Source: DASQPA01 sp963757335
GTDB lineage: Bacteria > Acidobacteriota > Thermoanaerobaculia > Multivoradales > UBA5704
Direction of reading: 5' to 3'
Assembly (NCBI GenBank): GCA_963757335.1
Contig: CAVWRJ010000009.1
Location: forward strand, 134,064 to 198,063
DNA length: 64,000 bases
Within the stretch, counting starts at the first letter, position 1, and every line of letters begins with the position of its first letter. The notes below the pieces were generated by a model. It saw nothing but the letters and a program-made list of their open reading frames with translations, was not told the origin of the DNA and did not search any database. The position numbers and the translations under genes were made by a program. Positions 18,081 through 26,584 of the stretch are shown piece after piece.

Positions 18081-19171
18081 TTTCTTTCTCCTCCGAGCTT
18101 TGAGTCTACTCCACTTGAATCGGAAAGAGGAGGTGGCACGTGAGCGACTCGCGCCAGCGCCCCGGGCAGGAGATCCCGTACCGTGGGAGCGACCTCTCGT
18201 CCGGCGTGCCGTCGAGCCCCCAGAGCCTCGCCGGGCAAAAGCCCCGCAGCGAGGAGCCCGGTGGCCACCGTCGTGAGGATCTGGCTCAGGTAGACCTCCT
18301 CCGCGTTGCTGAGGCCCAGACGGTTCGCCGTCATGTGGAGATGGCTGGTGCCGATCCGCTGGTGCACACCGCGATCGGCCTCGCGGATCGCCCAGGACAG
18401 ACGGCAGGCAGCTTCGCCGAGTTGTGCCTTGGCTTCCTCCCCGGCGCTCCCCACCGCATCCGGTCCGGCCGCCAGGAAGTCGAGCTCCCGACGGAACAGC
18501 CGATCGAAGGGATCTCTCTGCTCGACGAGGATGCGATCTGCCTGCGCCAGGGCTCGCGGCTTCTCCCCTCCCCAGGTCTCGACACCGTAGCGCAAGAGGG
18601 ACACCAGATCCTCCTCGTCCCGGGCGAAGCCGAGCGCCTTGCAGGCCAGGACCCGGAAGGCCACCGCCAGCTGGCGGGAACGCGGCTCGCTCGCGTTCCC
18701 GGCGAGGATCTCCAGGACCGTCACGCTCGAGAGGGCGAAGAAATCCAGCGAGTCGCCCCAGAGAGCCGGACCACCGTAGCGCTCGATCTCCGGCCGAAAC
18801 GGGAACGCGAGAAAGGTATTGTCCGGATAGCTCGAAAAATCGGATTCGTGACGATCGGACGCCAGAATTTCCCCGTTGCCGCGACGGATCGCCTCCTCGG
18901 TGAGCGCCGACGCCGAAGGATGGTTCGCGAGGAAAATTCGGGCTTCCGCCTCCGCGGTCTCGGTCACCTCTCCGGAGGCGCCAGGCCGGGCGTGCAGACG
19001 CAGTCGGATGTGCGGTCCTCCGAGCCGGTACCGGATGAAGAAGAAGCTGTCGATCCACCCGGATCGATGGAGCTTCGCGACCAGCGGGCGGACAAATCCG
19101 AGAATGGCGTAGCCCAGGTCCTGATGATAATAAAGGTGATAGTTGATCCAGGAGTTTTCTCGCTTTTCCAT
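18077..19171 (-). CDS. stand-alone LanB elimination-domain protein (thiopeptide-type dehydratase C domain)
   Basis: The N-terminal third reads WINYHLYYHQDLGYAILG, then SFFFIRYRLGGPHIRLRLHA, the hallmark of the SpaB C-terminal / thiopeptide-type domain that removes glutamate from glutamylated Ser/Thr. The 364 residues match one such domain without the large glutamylation half, which is encoded separately at 22321-24999. Together they would make a split dehydratase, as in thiopeptide-type clusters. The gene is directly coupled to the Nif11 precursor by a four-base overlap, making that peptide its likely substrate. ATG 19171 has GAGAAG just upstream. It diverges from the radical SAM gene at 19357. 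Confidence 0.85.
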   Translation of the reverse strand: MEKRENSWINYHLYYHQDLGYAILGFVRPLVAKLHRSGWIDSFFFIRYRLGGPHIRLRLHARPGASGEVTETAEAEARIFLANHPSASALTEEAIRRGNGEILASDRHESDFSSYPDNTFLAFPFRPEIERYGGPALWGDSLDFFALSSVTVLEILAGNASEPRSRQLAVAFRVLACKALGFARDEEDLVSLLRYGVETWGGEKPRALAQADRILVEQRDPFDRLFRRELDFLAAGPDAVGSAGEEAKAQLGEAACRLSWAIREADRGVHQRIGTSHLHMTANRLGLSNAEEVYLSQILTTVATGLLAAGLLPGEALGARRHAGREVAPTVRDLLPGALARVAHVPPPLSDSSGVDSKLGGERK

Positions 19172-19356
19172 ATCTTCTCAATCGACATCAGGACGGTAAG
19201 TCCATACTGGGACAAAAAGACGAGGCTGTCGAGTTGCAACTCGCCGCCGGGGCTTTTCCTCTTGCCTTTGATCATCCACGGTCGTACAGTACTGGTGCGC
19301 ATAAAAGCGCTTCCATTTTGTCCGGTTCACCCGATGGTGGAGATAGGAGTCCCCCT

Positions 19357-20802
19357 ATGCCCTTAGGACTCACCGGTAAGTTCGACATCCTGCAGCAATC
19401 CCCCCACGACGCCCACGAAGCGCCCCTCGAACTCGCCCCTGTAAACCCGACGCATCACTGGGTTCCCTCCCGCTACAACGTCCGGGCCATCGCCGAGGAC
19501 GGCCGCTTCGTCCTGTGGAATACCATGAGCGGCAAGCTGACGGCGTTCAAGGCCGAGGATCGAGAGACCGTGATCGGTCTCCTCGAGAGGCATGGGCTCG
19601 AAGCTCCCAAGGAGAAGGTGGTCAAGTATCTAGCGGAGCGCGGCTACCTGGTCCGGAAGGGTGTCGACGAGTACCGGCAGTTCCAGCAGATGTTCGGCAA
19701 ACAGCATTATCGGCCCGACGCGCTGGAGCTGATCCTCATGCCTTCCGAGGATTGCAACCTGCGTTGTCAGTACTGCTACGAGGACTTCGCCCGCGGCACC
19801 ATGATCCCGGAGGTCCGCGAGGGAATCAAGAATCTGGTGCGCAAGCGCATCAAGAAGCTCAACCGGCTGCACGTCAGCTGGTTTGGCGGCGAGCCTCTCT
19901 ACGGCTGGGAGGCCGTCAAGGACCTGGCGCCGTTCTTCGTCGAGATGGCCGACCAGCACGAGGTGCCCTTCGGCTCCAACATGACGACCAACGGCTACCT
20001 GTTGACGCCCGAGGTGGCCGACCAGCTCTTCGCCTGGCGCATCCGCACCTTCCAGATCACCCTGGACGGTCTGCCCGAGCACCACAACCACTCGCGCCCC
20101 GGCCGCGACGGCAGCCCGACCTTCGAGCGGATCTTCGACAACCTGAAGTCGCTCGCCCGCCGCGACGAGGAGTTCCACGTGCTCCTCCGGGTCAACTTCG
20201 ACCAGGTGAATGCCGGCGGTCTGCCGAAGCTCATGGAGATGCTGGCCGAGGAGTTCAAGGACGACCCGCGCTACAACATCGCCCTCCATGCCGTCGGGAA
20301 ATGGGGCGGTCCCAACGATGCGAGCCTCGACGTCTGTGGCGCCGAAGATTCGTCGCGCATCCAGCGCGACCTCATGGCGGAGGCCAAGCGGCAGGGGCTG
20401 AACTTCGGTAGCCTGCGCGACAGCCTCCGGGTCGGCAGCCAGGTCTGCTACGCCGCCCGTCCCTACAATTACCTCATCGGCGCCACGGGCAAGGTGATGA
20501 AATGCACCATCGTCCTCGACAAGGACGATTACAACGTCGTGGGCCGGATCACGCCGGCAGGCGATCTGGAACTCGACGACGACCGCATGGCGCTGTGGAC
20601 CGAGCCCGCCTTCGAGCAGGATACCCAGTGCCGCAAGTGCGTGATGCTGCCGACCTGCCAGGGCCTCCACTGCCCCTTGATTCGTATCCAGGACGACACT
20701 CAACCGTGCATCTCCACCCGGGGAAATCCCCGAGAGGAATTGCTGGGGACCCTGGATACGCCAGCCAGGCGGCGCATGACGGAAGCAGCTCCCCAGGGCT
20801 GA
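19357..20802 (+). CDS. radical SAM/SPASM peptide maturase
   Basis: The 481-residue protein has an N-terminal region resembling a RiPP-recognition-type winged fold (about 30-105), then the radical SAM cluster motif CNLRCQYCYED with Cys at about 133, 137 and 140. GGEP is in HVSWFGGEPLYGW. The C-terminal SPASM region has Cys in VCYAARPYNYL, VMKCTIVLD and CRKCVMLPTCQGLHCP, enough for auxiliary iron-sulfur clusters. ATG 19357 is preferred because GGAGATAGGAG stands upstream; an in-frame extension to 19234 lacks such a site. Twin Cys-containing precursor genes begin 60 bases after its stop and are the likely substrates. Thioether or other carbon-centred crosslinking is plausible; the exact reaction cannot be read from sequence. 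Confidence 0.9.
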   Translation: MPLGLTGKFDILQQSPHDAHEAPLELAPVNPTHHWVPSRYNVRAIAEDGRFVLWNTMSGKLTAFKAEDRETVIGLLERHGLEAPKEKVVKYLAERGYLVRKGVDEYRQFQQMFGKQHYRPDALELILMPSEDCNLRCQYCYEDFARGTMIPEVREGIKNLVRKRIKKLNRLHVSWFGGEPLYGWEAVKDLAPFFVEMADQHEVPFGSNMTTNGYLLTPEVADQLFAWRIRTFQITLDGLPEHHNHSRPGRDGSPTFERIFDNLKSLARRDEEFHVLLRVNFDQVNAGGLPKLMEMLAEEFKDDPRYNIALHAVGKWGGPNDASLDVCGAEDSSRIQRDLMAEAKRQGLNFGSLRDSLRVGSQVCYAARPYNYLIGATGKVMKCTIVLDKDDYNVVGRITPAGDLELDDDRMALWTEPAFEQDTQCRKCVMLPTCQGLHCPLIRIQDDTQPCISTRGNPREELLGTLDTPARRRMTEAAPQG

Positions 20803-20861
20803 GAGGATCACGAAACCTGCAAACCGAGCCTTAACCGGCTCTAATCAGGAAGGAGCAAAAC

Positions 20862-21008
20862 ATGGCTGAGAAGGAACAGGATCCGAAGGTGGAAGTCGAG
20901 AACCTCGAGGTGGCCGAGCTCGAAGATGAGGACCTCGACGAGGTGGGCGGCGGCTTTACGGACACCAACTGTGGCTGCACCATAAGGCCTTCGTTCAACA
21001 ACGCCTAG
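20862..21008 (+). CDS. RiPP precursor 1 of a twin pair, 48 aa
   Basis: The leader is acidic and ends ELEDEDLDEVGGG. The tail after it is FTDTNCGCTIRPSFNNA, with a Cys-Gly-Cys pair and several Thr/Ser residues that could be dehydrated or crosslinked. AGGAAGGAG stands before the ATG. It lies 60 bases after the radical SAM gene on the same strand and 215 bases before its twin. The Gly-Gly motif fits the C39 exporter at 9355-11550. The tail has two Cys and four Thr/Ser, so both radical SAM chemistry and the split LanB/LanC pair could act on it. Confidence 0.9.
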   Translation: MAEKEQDPKVEVENLEVAELEDEDLDEVGGGFTDTNCGCTIRPSFNNA

Positions 21009-21076
21009 GTAATTTCAAGCACCTGCACCGGCAAGGCTCAGAGCCTCAGCCGGCTTTACTCAGGAAGGAGTGAAAA

Positions 21077-21229
21077 ATGGCTGAGAAGGAACAGGATCCG
21101 AAAGTGGAAGTCGAGAACCTCGAGGTGGCCGAGCTCGAAGATGAGGACCTCGACGAGGTGGGCGGCGGCTTTACGGACACCAACTGCGGCTGCACCATAA
21201 GGCCTTCGTTCAACAACGACGCCTCCTAG
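21077..21229 (+). CDS. RiPP precursor 2 of a twin pair, 50 aa
   Basis: It is identical to precursor 1 from the initiator Met through SFNN and then ends DAS instead of A. Nearly perfect identity at the DNA level, including the CAGGAAGGAG upstream, shows a recent tandem duplication. The only coding difference is at the C-terminus, beyond the Cys-Gly-Cys core. A stable hairpin directly follows the stop. Confidence 0.9.
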   Translation: MAEKEQDPKVEVENLEVAELEDEDLDEVGGGFTDTNCGCTIRPSFNNDAS

Positions 21230-21239
21230 GAAGCTCGAG

Positions 21240-21281
21240 AACCTGCACCGGCCAGGCTCTCTCCGGGCTCCGGTGCAGGTT
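21240..21281 (+). terminator. hairpin after the twin precursor genes
   Basis: AACCTGCACCGG at 21240-21251 is the perfect reverse complement of 21270-21281, giving a 12-bp stem with an 18-base loop, followed by TACTT. It lies 10 bases after the second precursor stop and ends at the stop codon of the convergent gene at 21281-22324. The poor T-run makes it an imperfect intrinsic terminator, but the position fits. Confidence 0.65.
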
Positions 21282-22324
21282 TACTTCCCGGAAAGATTTT
21301 CTGGGCCCGAATCTGTCGGCTTTTTCAGATAGTGGCAGAACGTAAGGTACGCCTTGGCAAGAGGCGGCCGATGTAATTCCCCCACGACCTTGAGATGACT
21401 CAAAGCTCGGATGCAAAACCCGCTCTTCCCCCGCATCTCGACCGGCCAGGCGTCCGGCGCGGTCCAATAGGAATCGTTTCCCGACCAGGCTAAGACGGCA
21501 TCCCGCTTCTCGGGGGTGCACAGGCCCCTCTCGACGAGCCGCGCCAGGAGCTCCGCCCAGCGCGGCTCCCGCTTCGGCTGCCTTAGGAAGGAGCCCTCCA
21601 TCCCGAGTCGGAACAGAACCTCCGAGCTGATGTCGAAAGAGAGGTGGGGCCTCTCCGTTCCGGCGAGGAGGGGCGCGATCTCCTCCGCCAGGGTGCGGAG
21701 GTGGGGAGCCACCCGCTCCAGATACTCCCCTCTCTCCTCCGCGGCGAGCCCCAGGATGTCCAGCCGGACGGCCTCGTGGGGCCGGGGGCGCAGGCTGAAA
21801 GCGTAGAGGATACGGGCCGAGCCCGGTACCGCCCGGGCGGCGAGGAGAACCGCCTCGCGCTGCGCCCCGTCGAGAGCCCTGCCGTGCAGGGCCGGCAACA
21901 GTGAATCGGCGAGCCAGAGCGGGTCCACCTGGAGCGGCAGGGCAGTGAGGAGAATCGGCGAGGGGAGGCCGGCCGAGCCGGAATGGAGGTCGAACTCGAG
22001 CCAGACGGGTTCTCGGGTCTCCTCCCCCTCCGCCCAGCGGTTGAGAAACTCCCTGACGTGGAGCTCGCGCAGTTGGCCGGCCATCTTAAGGGCCTGCTCC
22101 GGCCGCTCCAGGCGCACCGAGAGGTCCACCGCCCGCTCGCCCTCCCCCAGCCGAACCTCGACGATCCCGAGACAGTCCGCTGGGACGTGTCGCGCCGCGT
22201 CCCGGAGCCGGCATCTCTCCGCCTCTCCGACGAGAGACGCTCCCAGGTGAGGCGCGGCTACCGCGAGCCAGTCGCCGAGATTCGGCGTTCGGCTCCCCTC
22301 TAGAGAGATGGGAGGCCACCTCAA
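21281..22324 (-). CDS. unrecognised protein of the RiPP locus, 347 aa
   Basis: I do not recognise this family. Visible landmarks are DWLAVAAPHLGASL and RDAARHVPADCLGIVEVRLG near the N-terminus, LHFDLHSGS-like EFDLHSGSAGLPSP in the middle, RPHLSFDISSEVLFRLGM, and a C-terminal WSGNDSYWTAPDAWPVEMRG. It has no signal peptide or membrane helix. Its start overlaps the stop of the LanB glutamylation-domain gene by four bases (ATGA), so it is translated with the lanthipeptide enzymes and probably assists them. A degraded piece related to its first 45 residues lies at 30660-30808, showing the family exists elsewhere in the genome. Confidence 0.78.
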   Translation of the reverse strand: MRWPPISLEGSRTPNLGDWLAVAAPHLGASLVGEAERCRLRDAARHVPADCLGIVEVRLGEGERAVDLSVRLERPEQALKMAGQLRELHVREFLNRWAEGEETREPVWLEFDLHSGSAGLPSPILLTALPLQVDPLWLADSLLPALHGRALDGAQREAVLLAARAVPGSARILYAFSLRPRPHEAVRLDILGLAAEERGEYLERVAPHLRTLAEEIAPLLAGTERPHLSFDISSEVLFRLGMEGSFLRQPKREPRWAELLARLVERGLCTPEKRDAVLAWSGNDSYWTAPDAWPVEMRGKSGFCIRALSHLKVVGELHRPPLAKAYLTFCHYLKKPTDSGPENLSGK

Positions 22325-24999
22325 TTTTCGTCGACCTCGACCAGAGCCAGCGATTCCAGCATGACCTCGAAGATCCGCGGCCCTTCCTCGGGATCGAGGG
22401 GGAAACTCTCAGGACCTGGCAGGGCTTCGATCAGGGTGAGGGGCTGGCCGGCGGCGAGGCTGGACTCGATTCCCAAGGCGAGAAGATCGATGAAGGAGGG
22501 GGACTGAAAGTCGACATACTGCGGCTTCAGGCTGCCCCCGGCGCCGGCCGGCTCCCCCCCCAGGAAGTAGAGCTCCGCGGGGAGGCCGAGGCGGAGCCGC
22601 CAACGGTGCAGCTCGGCGAAGCCCGCGGCTCCCGAGGCGACCGTGGGCAGCGCCTCGGGAAGAACCGTCCAGCGGCGCCGACGGAGCACGAGGTTGTCGA
22701 CTTTCCTCCGCCGGTACACCCGGCATCCCTCCCCCTCCTGGGGTCGCTCGGTCAGCGGTAGGGTACGTTCGGGATGGACGCCGAAGAGATCGAGGAAACG
22801 GAGCACCGTCGGCACGAAGAAGAAGTCGAGCGGGCTCAGAAAGCAGGGGACGATCCGCTCGCCAGCGGCCGTCACCAGCCGCAGCGGCAGGTCCGGCCGG
22901 CGCTCGACGTAGAGATCGGTGAAGCGCAAGACCCGCTCTGCCGGCAGGTCGACGGCCTCTCCCGGCATCTGCAACACCCTGCGGGTCTGCGGCCAGTGGA
23001 TGTTGACCGTGTTGGCCTTGGTGAACAGCATGTCGACGAGCTCCACCCGCTCGCCGTCCTCCTTGAGCACGGATCGCGCCGCATAGTGATCGACGTAGAG
23101 CTCCCGGGAGGCGGGGTCGAGCGCTACGTTGAAGCGACAGCTCATCCGTCCCGTCCCCTCGAAACGGCCGTTCGCCACCCAGGTCTCCCCCTGAGGATCG
23201 CAGGGCTGAAGAAAGAGGCAGGGACCCACGGCGGGAAGAAAGCGCCGCGGCACGCTCGCCAGGAGAGAGCGCAGGATCTCGACCGGCAGCCGCTCGACTT
23301 CGTCTTCGACCGGAAAGGGCTCCGCCAGCCGCTCCTCGACTCTGGCGCGCAGAGAAGCGAGCTCGGCGATCCCCGGCGAGCCGTGAGGATCGAACGCTCC
23401 GGGTCGCCCCTCGTCCACATGGCGCCGGTAGCCCGCCCACAGCCGGCGGGTTTCGGCGAAGAGCTCTGCCACCGGCACCCGGACCTCCCCGGCATGGTGG
23501 GTCGCCAGATGGTCTTCGAGGGCGAACAGGGCCTCGTGGCGAGGCTCGAACAGATAGGAGAGCCGCCAGACGAGATCGCCGGCGTCTAAAGCCCGCAGCA
23601 GCGAGGAGCGGCCCAGCTCGAGGAGGCAGGGTCGATCCGGAGCGAGCGGCGCGAGAAAGACATCCTCATAGTAGTTGCGGTTCTCGGTCCTCACGAGGGG
23701 GAGCTTTCCCTCGGGCTCCAGGGTCCGGTAGGCCTCCTCGTAGATTGCGATCACCAGGTCGTCGATCCGGCGGACCGTCCGCACCGGATCGGCAGCCCCG
23801 GCAAATCCCGCTTCGAGCGCCACCAGCTCCCGGAGCGCAGCCGTCATCGCCGGCGGTATTGCCGCCGGTATCGCCGCGGGCAGGCTTTCGAGGAATTCAA
23901 GCAGGCAGGCTTCGAGGCTCGGCTCGTAGCTCGGCCAGGGGAGCCGGATCTCCAGGAGCCCCAGATCGAGCAGCTGCTGGAGGCCCCGCGCGAGGAGGGG
24001 AGAGGAGGCGGGCTCGGCACCCCCGAAGTGCGCCGCCGCGGCTTCGACGAGCGACCGGAAAGGCAGCTCGGTGTTGGCCAGGCGACGGCAGAGGAAGGGA
24101 ACGAGGTCCCCCCCGAGCCGCACCGTGACCTGCGCCGCCTTGGCCTTCTCCAGCCGGCCCTCGGCGCCGTCGCCCTCCGACCGCTGCAGGTTCGGGGGGC
24201 GCAGGAAGCGGTATTCGCCGGTCTCCAGGAGCTCCAGGCTCGGGTTGAGCCCCACCCGCAGAGTCTCCTGGACCGGCGGATGCCGGAGCAGGAGCCGGCA
24301 GATCTGATCGAGCAGGTAGCGTTTGACCCGCACCAAAGAACGGTCCCGCCGCGGTCCCGGGACATAGCGGATCGCCCCTTCCCCGCCAGCGGGACCGAGG
24401 TCGGCGAGGGCCACCGGGGTCAGCGTCGAATAGGGGGAGGTCTTGAGGGCGGCGCGGCTCAGATAGCGCAGGAGGCTCGTCTCCAGCCGCCGGGCCCTGC
24501 GGCCGTCCCTGGGCTGGCCCTGGTGGCGAGAGAGGCCCTCCATCAGGTCGGGGCTCGCGAGGGCGAGGCCGCGGCGGAGCCACGGTCCGGTCGCGAGCTC
24601 GTGGAGCGCCCGCCGCTCGCGCGCCTGGAGTTGGGAGTAGAGAGTGCGAAAGGCGTCCTCCCGACGCGCCAGATCGCCCTCGATCTCGACGATCCGCTCC
24701 AGGCCGTCCCCCGTCCGCGCCACCGCCGAGGGCCAGAGCCGGTGCCGCCGGTGAGCGGCGATCGACCGCCGATTGTGGCAGTCGCGTTTGAGCGTCAGCA
24801 GAAACCGGCGCTCCTCCGGCTCGACCTCCGGCAGTTGCCGATAGATCTGCTCGACCCCCTGCTCCCGCGCGCTGTCGAGCGTCTGGCGCAGGGCTTCGAT
24901 CCTCTCCAGGGCTTCTCCGAGGCTGGGATCGCCGAAGGGTGCCAGCACCCGAGCCGACAGGCCGGTCACCCGGACCAGGACGGGGATGCGAGGGGTCAC
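22321..24999 (-). CDS. LanB-type dehydratase, glutamylation domain, about 892 aa
   Basis: The protein matches the N-terminal lantibiotic dehydratase domain, which glutamylates Ser/Thr of precursor peptides using glutamyl-tRNA. Landmarks are LVRVTGLSARVLAPFG at the start, LLRYLSRAALKTSPYSTL around residue 170, FNVALDPASRELYVDHYAA and FTKANTVNIHWPQTRR late, and FLSPLDFFFVPTVLRFLDLF. It has no elimination domain; that is the separate 18077-19171 protein. I chose GTG 24999 because homologous sequence begins there. The frame stays open upstream inside the LanC-like gene, so the start is uncertain. It lies between the LanC-like gene and the 347-residue gene, with overlaps that suggest one operon. 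Confidence 0.87.
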   Translation of the reverse strand: MTPRIPVLVRVTGLSARVLAPFGDPSLGEALERIEALRQTLDSAREQGVEQIYRQLPEVEPEERRFLLTLKRDCHNRRSIAAHRRHRLWPSAVARTGDGLERIVEIEGDLARREDAFRTLYSQLQARERRALHELATGPWLRRGLALASPDLMEGLSRHQGQPRDGRRARRLETSLLRYLSRAALKTSPYSTLTPVALADLGPAGGEGAIRYVPGPRRDRSLVRVKRYLLDQICRLLLRHPPVQETLRVGLNPSLELLETGEYRFLRPPNLQRSEGDGAEGRLEKAKAAQVTVRLGGDLVPFLCRRLANTELPFRSLVEAAAAHFGGAEPASSPLLARGLQQLLDLGLLEIRLPWPSYEPSLEACLLEFLESLPAAIPAAIPPAMTAALRELVALEAGFAGAADPVRTVRRIDDLVIAIYEEAYRTLEPEGKLPLVRTENRNYYEDVFLAPLAPDRPCLLELGRSSLLRALDAGDLVWRLSYLFEPRHEALFALEDHLATHHAGEVRVPVAELFAETRRLWAGYRRHVDEGRPGAFDPHGSPGIAELASLRARVEERLAEPFPVEDEVERLPVEILRSLLASVPRRFLPAVGPCLFLQPCDPQGETWVANGRFEGTGRMSCRFNVALDPASRELYVDHYAARSVLKEDGERVELVDMLFTKANTVNIHWPQTRRVLQMPGEAVDLPAERVLRFTDLYVERRPDLPLRLVTAAGERIVPCFLSPLDFFFVPTVLRFLDLFGVHPERTLPLTERPQEGEGCRVYRRRKVDNLVLRRRRWTVLPEALPTVASGAAGFAELHRWRLRLGLPAELYFLGGEPAGAGGSLKPQYVDFQSPSFIDLLALGIESSLAAGQPLTLIEALPGPESFPLDPEEGPRIFEVMLESLALVEVDEN

Positions 25000-25024
25000 G
25001 AGGGCAGCCCGCGGCCGAGCCAGG

Positions 25025-26422
25025 TCACTCGAAGAGGAGGACGGACGGTACCTCCCGCGGCATGGCCTGGCGTAAGAGGGTATAGCCAACCCCGGCCATC
25101 CCATGGAAGAGAGAGGGAGAGAAGAGCTCGCTCCCGCGCGCCGCCGACAGCGCATAGCCGCCCGTTTCGCGGGCCCGGCGGACGATGCGGGCTACGGTCG
25201 CTCCGGAAGCTTCGCGATATCTCTCCTCTCCCAGGCCGAGGTAGGCCGAGAGCAGGGCCTCGGCGCGCCCGCACTGCCCGCAGCAGAGGTCGTCGGCTTC
25301 CTCCAGCGGGAGGTCGTGCTCGAGATCGCGGCAGAGCTCGTCCAGGGCACCTTCGATCTCGGCGCGGATCTCGGCCGAATCCTCGAGCGGCAGGCCGGCG
25401 ATCTTCCCCAGGGCGATCCCCGCCGTGCCGTGGCACCAGGCGTCCGAGAACCGCTGCTCCGCCGGGACGTCAACGACATCGTCGGCGGGGATCGGTTCGA
25501 GGTCGGCGAGAGTTCCGCTCCACCACCAGTCCTTCCAGGTCCCCCGGCGCGGCTGGTAGCGGGCCTGGAAGACGGTCCGCAGATCTTCCCACTTATGGTG
25601 CTCGGGAGAGTACAGGCCGCGGATGAAGTCCTGGCCCTCCTGCTCGGCCTGCCAGAGATCCGGCTCCCCCGTCTCCCCATAGAGGCGGAGGAGAGCGAGG
25701 CAGATGCCGGCCGCGCCATAGCTGAAGCCGGCGAGCGGGATCTTCCCCGGGGAGAGCGCCCAGGCCCGCGGACGCCCATCGAACGAGATGCGGACAGAAA
25801 GGAGGTGGTCGGCGCACGCCCGGGCCAGATCGAGGGCCTTCTTGCCGCGGCGGTTCGCTCCCGGTCGACGCGCGTGGAGCGCGAGGAGCGCTAAAAGCGC
25901 TCCGGCGCTCCCGGTCTGCACTCGCACCCTCTCGTCCGCGGCGATCCGTTCGGGGGTGATGAGCGACATCGCCTCATGGGCATCGTCGACGAGCTCGGGT
26001 TCTTCCAGGAGGCCGCCGATCGCGAGCAGCCCATAAAGGAAGGAACCGACCCCGAACAGGCCGCCCAGCCAGACGTTGAATCGGCTCTCCCGCTCCGGGT
26101 CGGCCAGAATGGCGGCGAGCTGACGGCGGAGCGGCGCCATCGCGTCCAGGCTCAGCTGGCGGAAATCGCGCTCGCCGCTGACCCGGGCGAACGCGGCCAG
26201 GAAGAGGGCGATCCCCGTCGTGCCGCCATGGAGATCCCGCCCCGCCTGTTGGAAGACGAGAGGGCTGAGCTCGGTCCCATACCCCGTCGGCGTCATCCAG
26301 GTGACGTTCCCGCTCTTGGTGAGTCGCCGCTGGGCACGGATCTGCTGGGCGATGGCCGCAGCTTCTTCGAGCAGCTGCTCGCGCGAGAGAGGAGAGATCC
26401 CGTTGGAAGCCATGGTTCTCAT
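25025..26422 (-). CDS. LanC-like lanthionine cyclase
   Basis: The protein has the alpha-toroid repeats of LanC/LanM cyclase domains. Zinc ligands are Cys in DAWCHGTAGIALGK near residue 329, Cys in DDLCCGQCGRAEAL near 383 and His in PSLFHGMAGVGYTLLRQ near 438. GGTTGIALFLAAF and GGLFGVGSFLYGL are further typical GxxG-bearing helices. The motif style resembles the C-terminal half of LanM enzymes more than class I LanC. It would add Cys thiols to dehydrated residues. Among the local peptides only the twin precursors offer Cys. Two close ATG codons (26422 and 26413) are possible starts. It heads a minus-strand operon with the LanB half and the 347-residue protein. Confidence 0.88.
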   Translation of the reverse strand: MRTMASNGISPLSREQLLEEAAAIAQQIRAQRRLTKSGNVTWMTPTGYGTELSPLVFQQAGRDLHGGTTGIALFLAAFARVSGERDFRQLSLDAMAPLRRQLAAILADPERESRFNVWLGGLFGVGSFLYGLLAIGGLLEEPELVDDAHEAMSLITPERIAADERVRVQTGSAGALLALLALHARRPGANRRGKKALDLARACADHLLSVRISFDGRPRAWALSPGKIPLAGFSYGAAGICLALLRLYGETGEPDLWQAEQEGQDFIRGLYSPEHHKWEDLRTVFQARYQPRRGTWKDWWWSGTLADLEPIPADDVVDVPAEQRFSDAWCHGTAGIALGKIAGLPLEDSAEIRAEIEGALDELCRDLEHDLPLEEADDLCCGQCGRAEALLSAYLGLGEERYREASGATVARIVRRARETGGYALSAARGSELFSPSLFHGMAGVGYTLLRQAMPREVPSVLLFE

Positions 26423-26472
26423 TCTTCGAGGCCGCTCGCAGCTTGTCAATAGAAGATATAGAAGATGGGAAC

Positions 26473-26563
26473 GGTACTGGCTCCGTTGGATTCCGAGGAC
26501 GGGAGACTGGCTGCGCGAAGCGCCCAAAGGAGCCCGCCCGCAGGATCGAACGGAGCCAGTACC
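26473..26563. repeat. dispersed palindromic element, copy A
   Basis: Outer arms GGTACTGGCTCCGTT (26473-26487) and 26549-26563 are perfect reverse complements over 15 bases. The interior has CCGAGGACGGG, CTGCGCG, AGCGCCC and GGAGCCCGCCCG segments shared with copies B-E. It lies between the ends of the LanC-like operon's upstream flank and the ADOP permease stop. Same orientation as copy D. Confidence 0.85.
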
Positions 26564-26584
26564 CGGGGAACGGCCCGGAGGACC

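Larger units (their letters stand above)
20838..21260 (+). repeat. tandem duplication carrying the twin precursor genes, 215-base period
   Basis: The two ATG codons are 215 bases apart. The coding parts are almost identical, and the flanks also match: AGCC then CCGGCT and TCAGGAAGGAG upstream, and CCTGCACCGG downstream of both stops. Divergence is concentrated in the short spacers, so selection seems to hold the peptide sequence. Confidence 0.85.
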
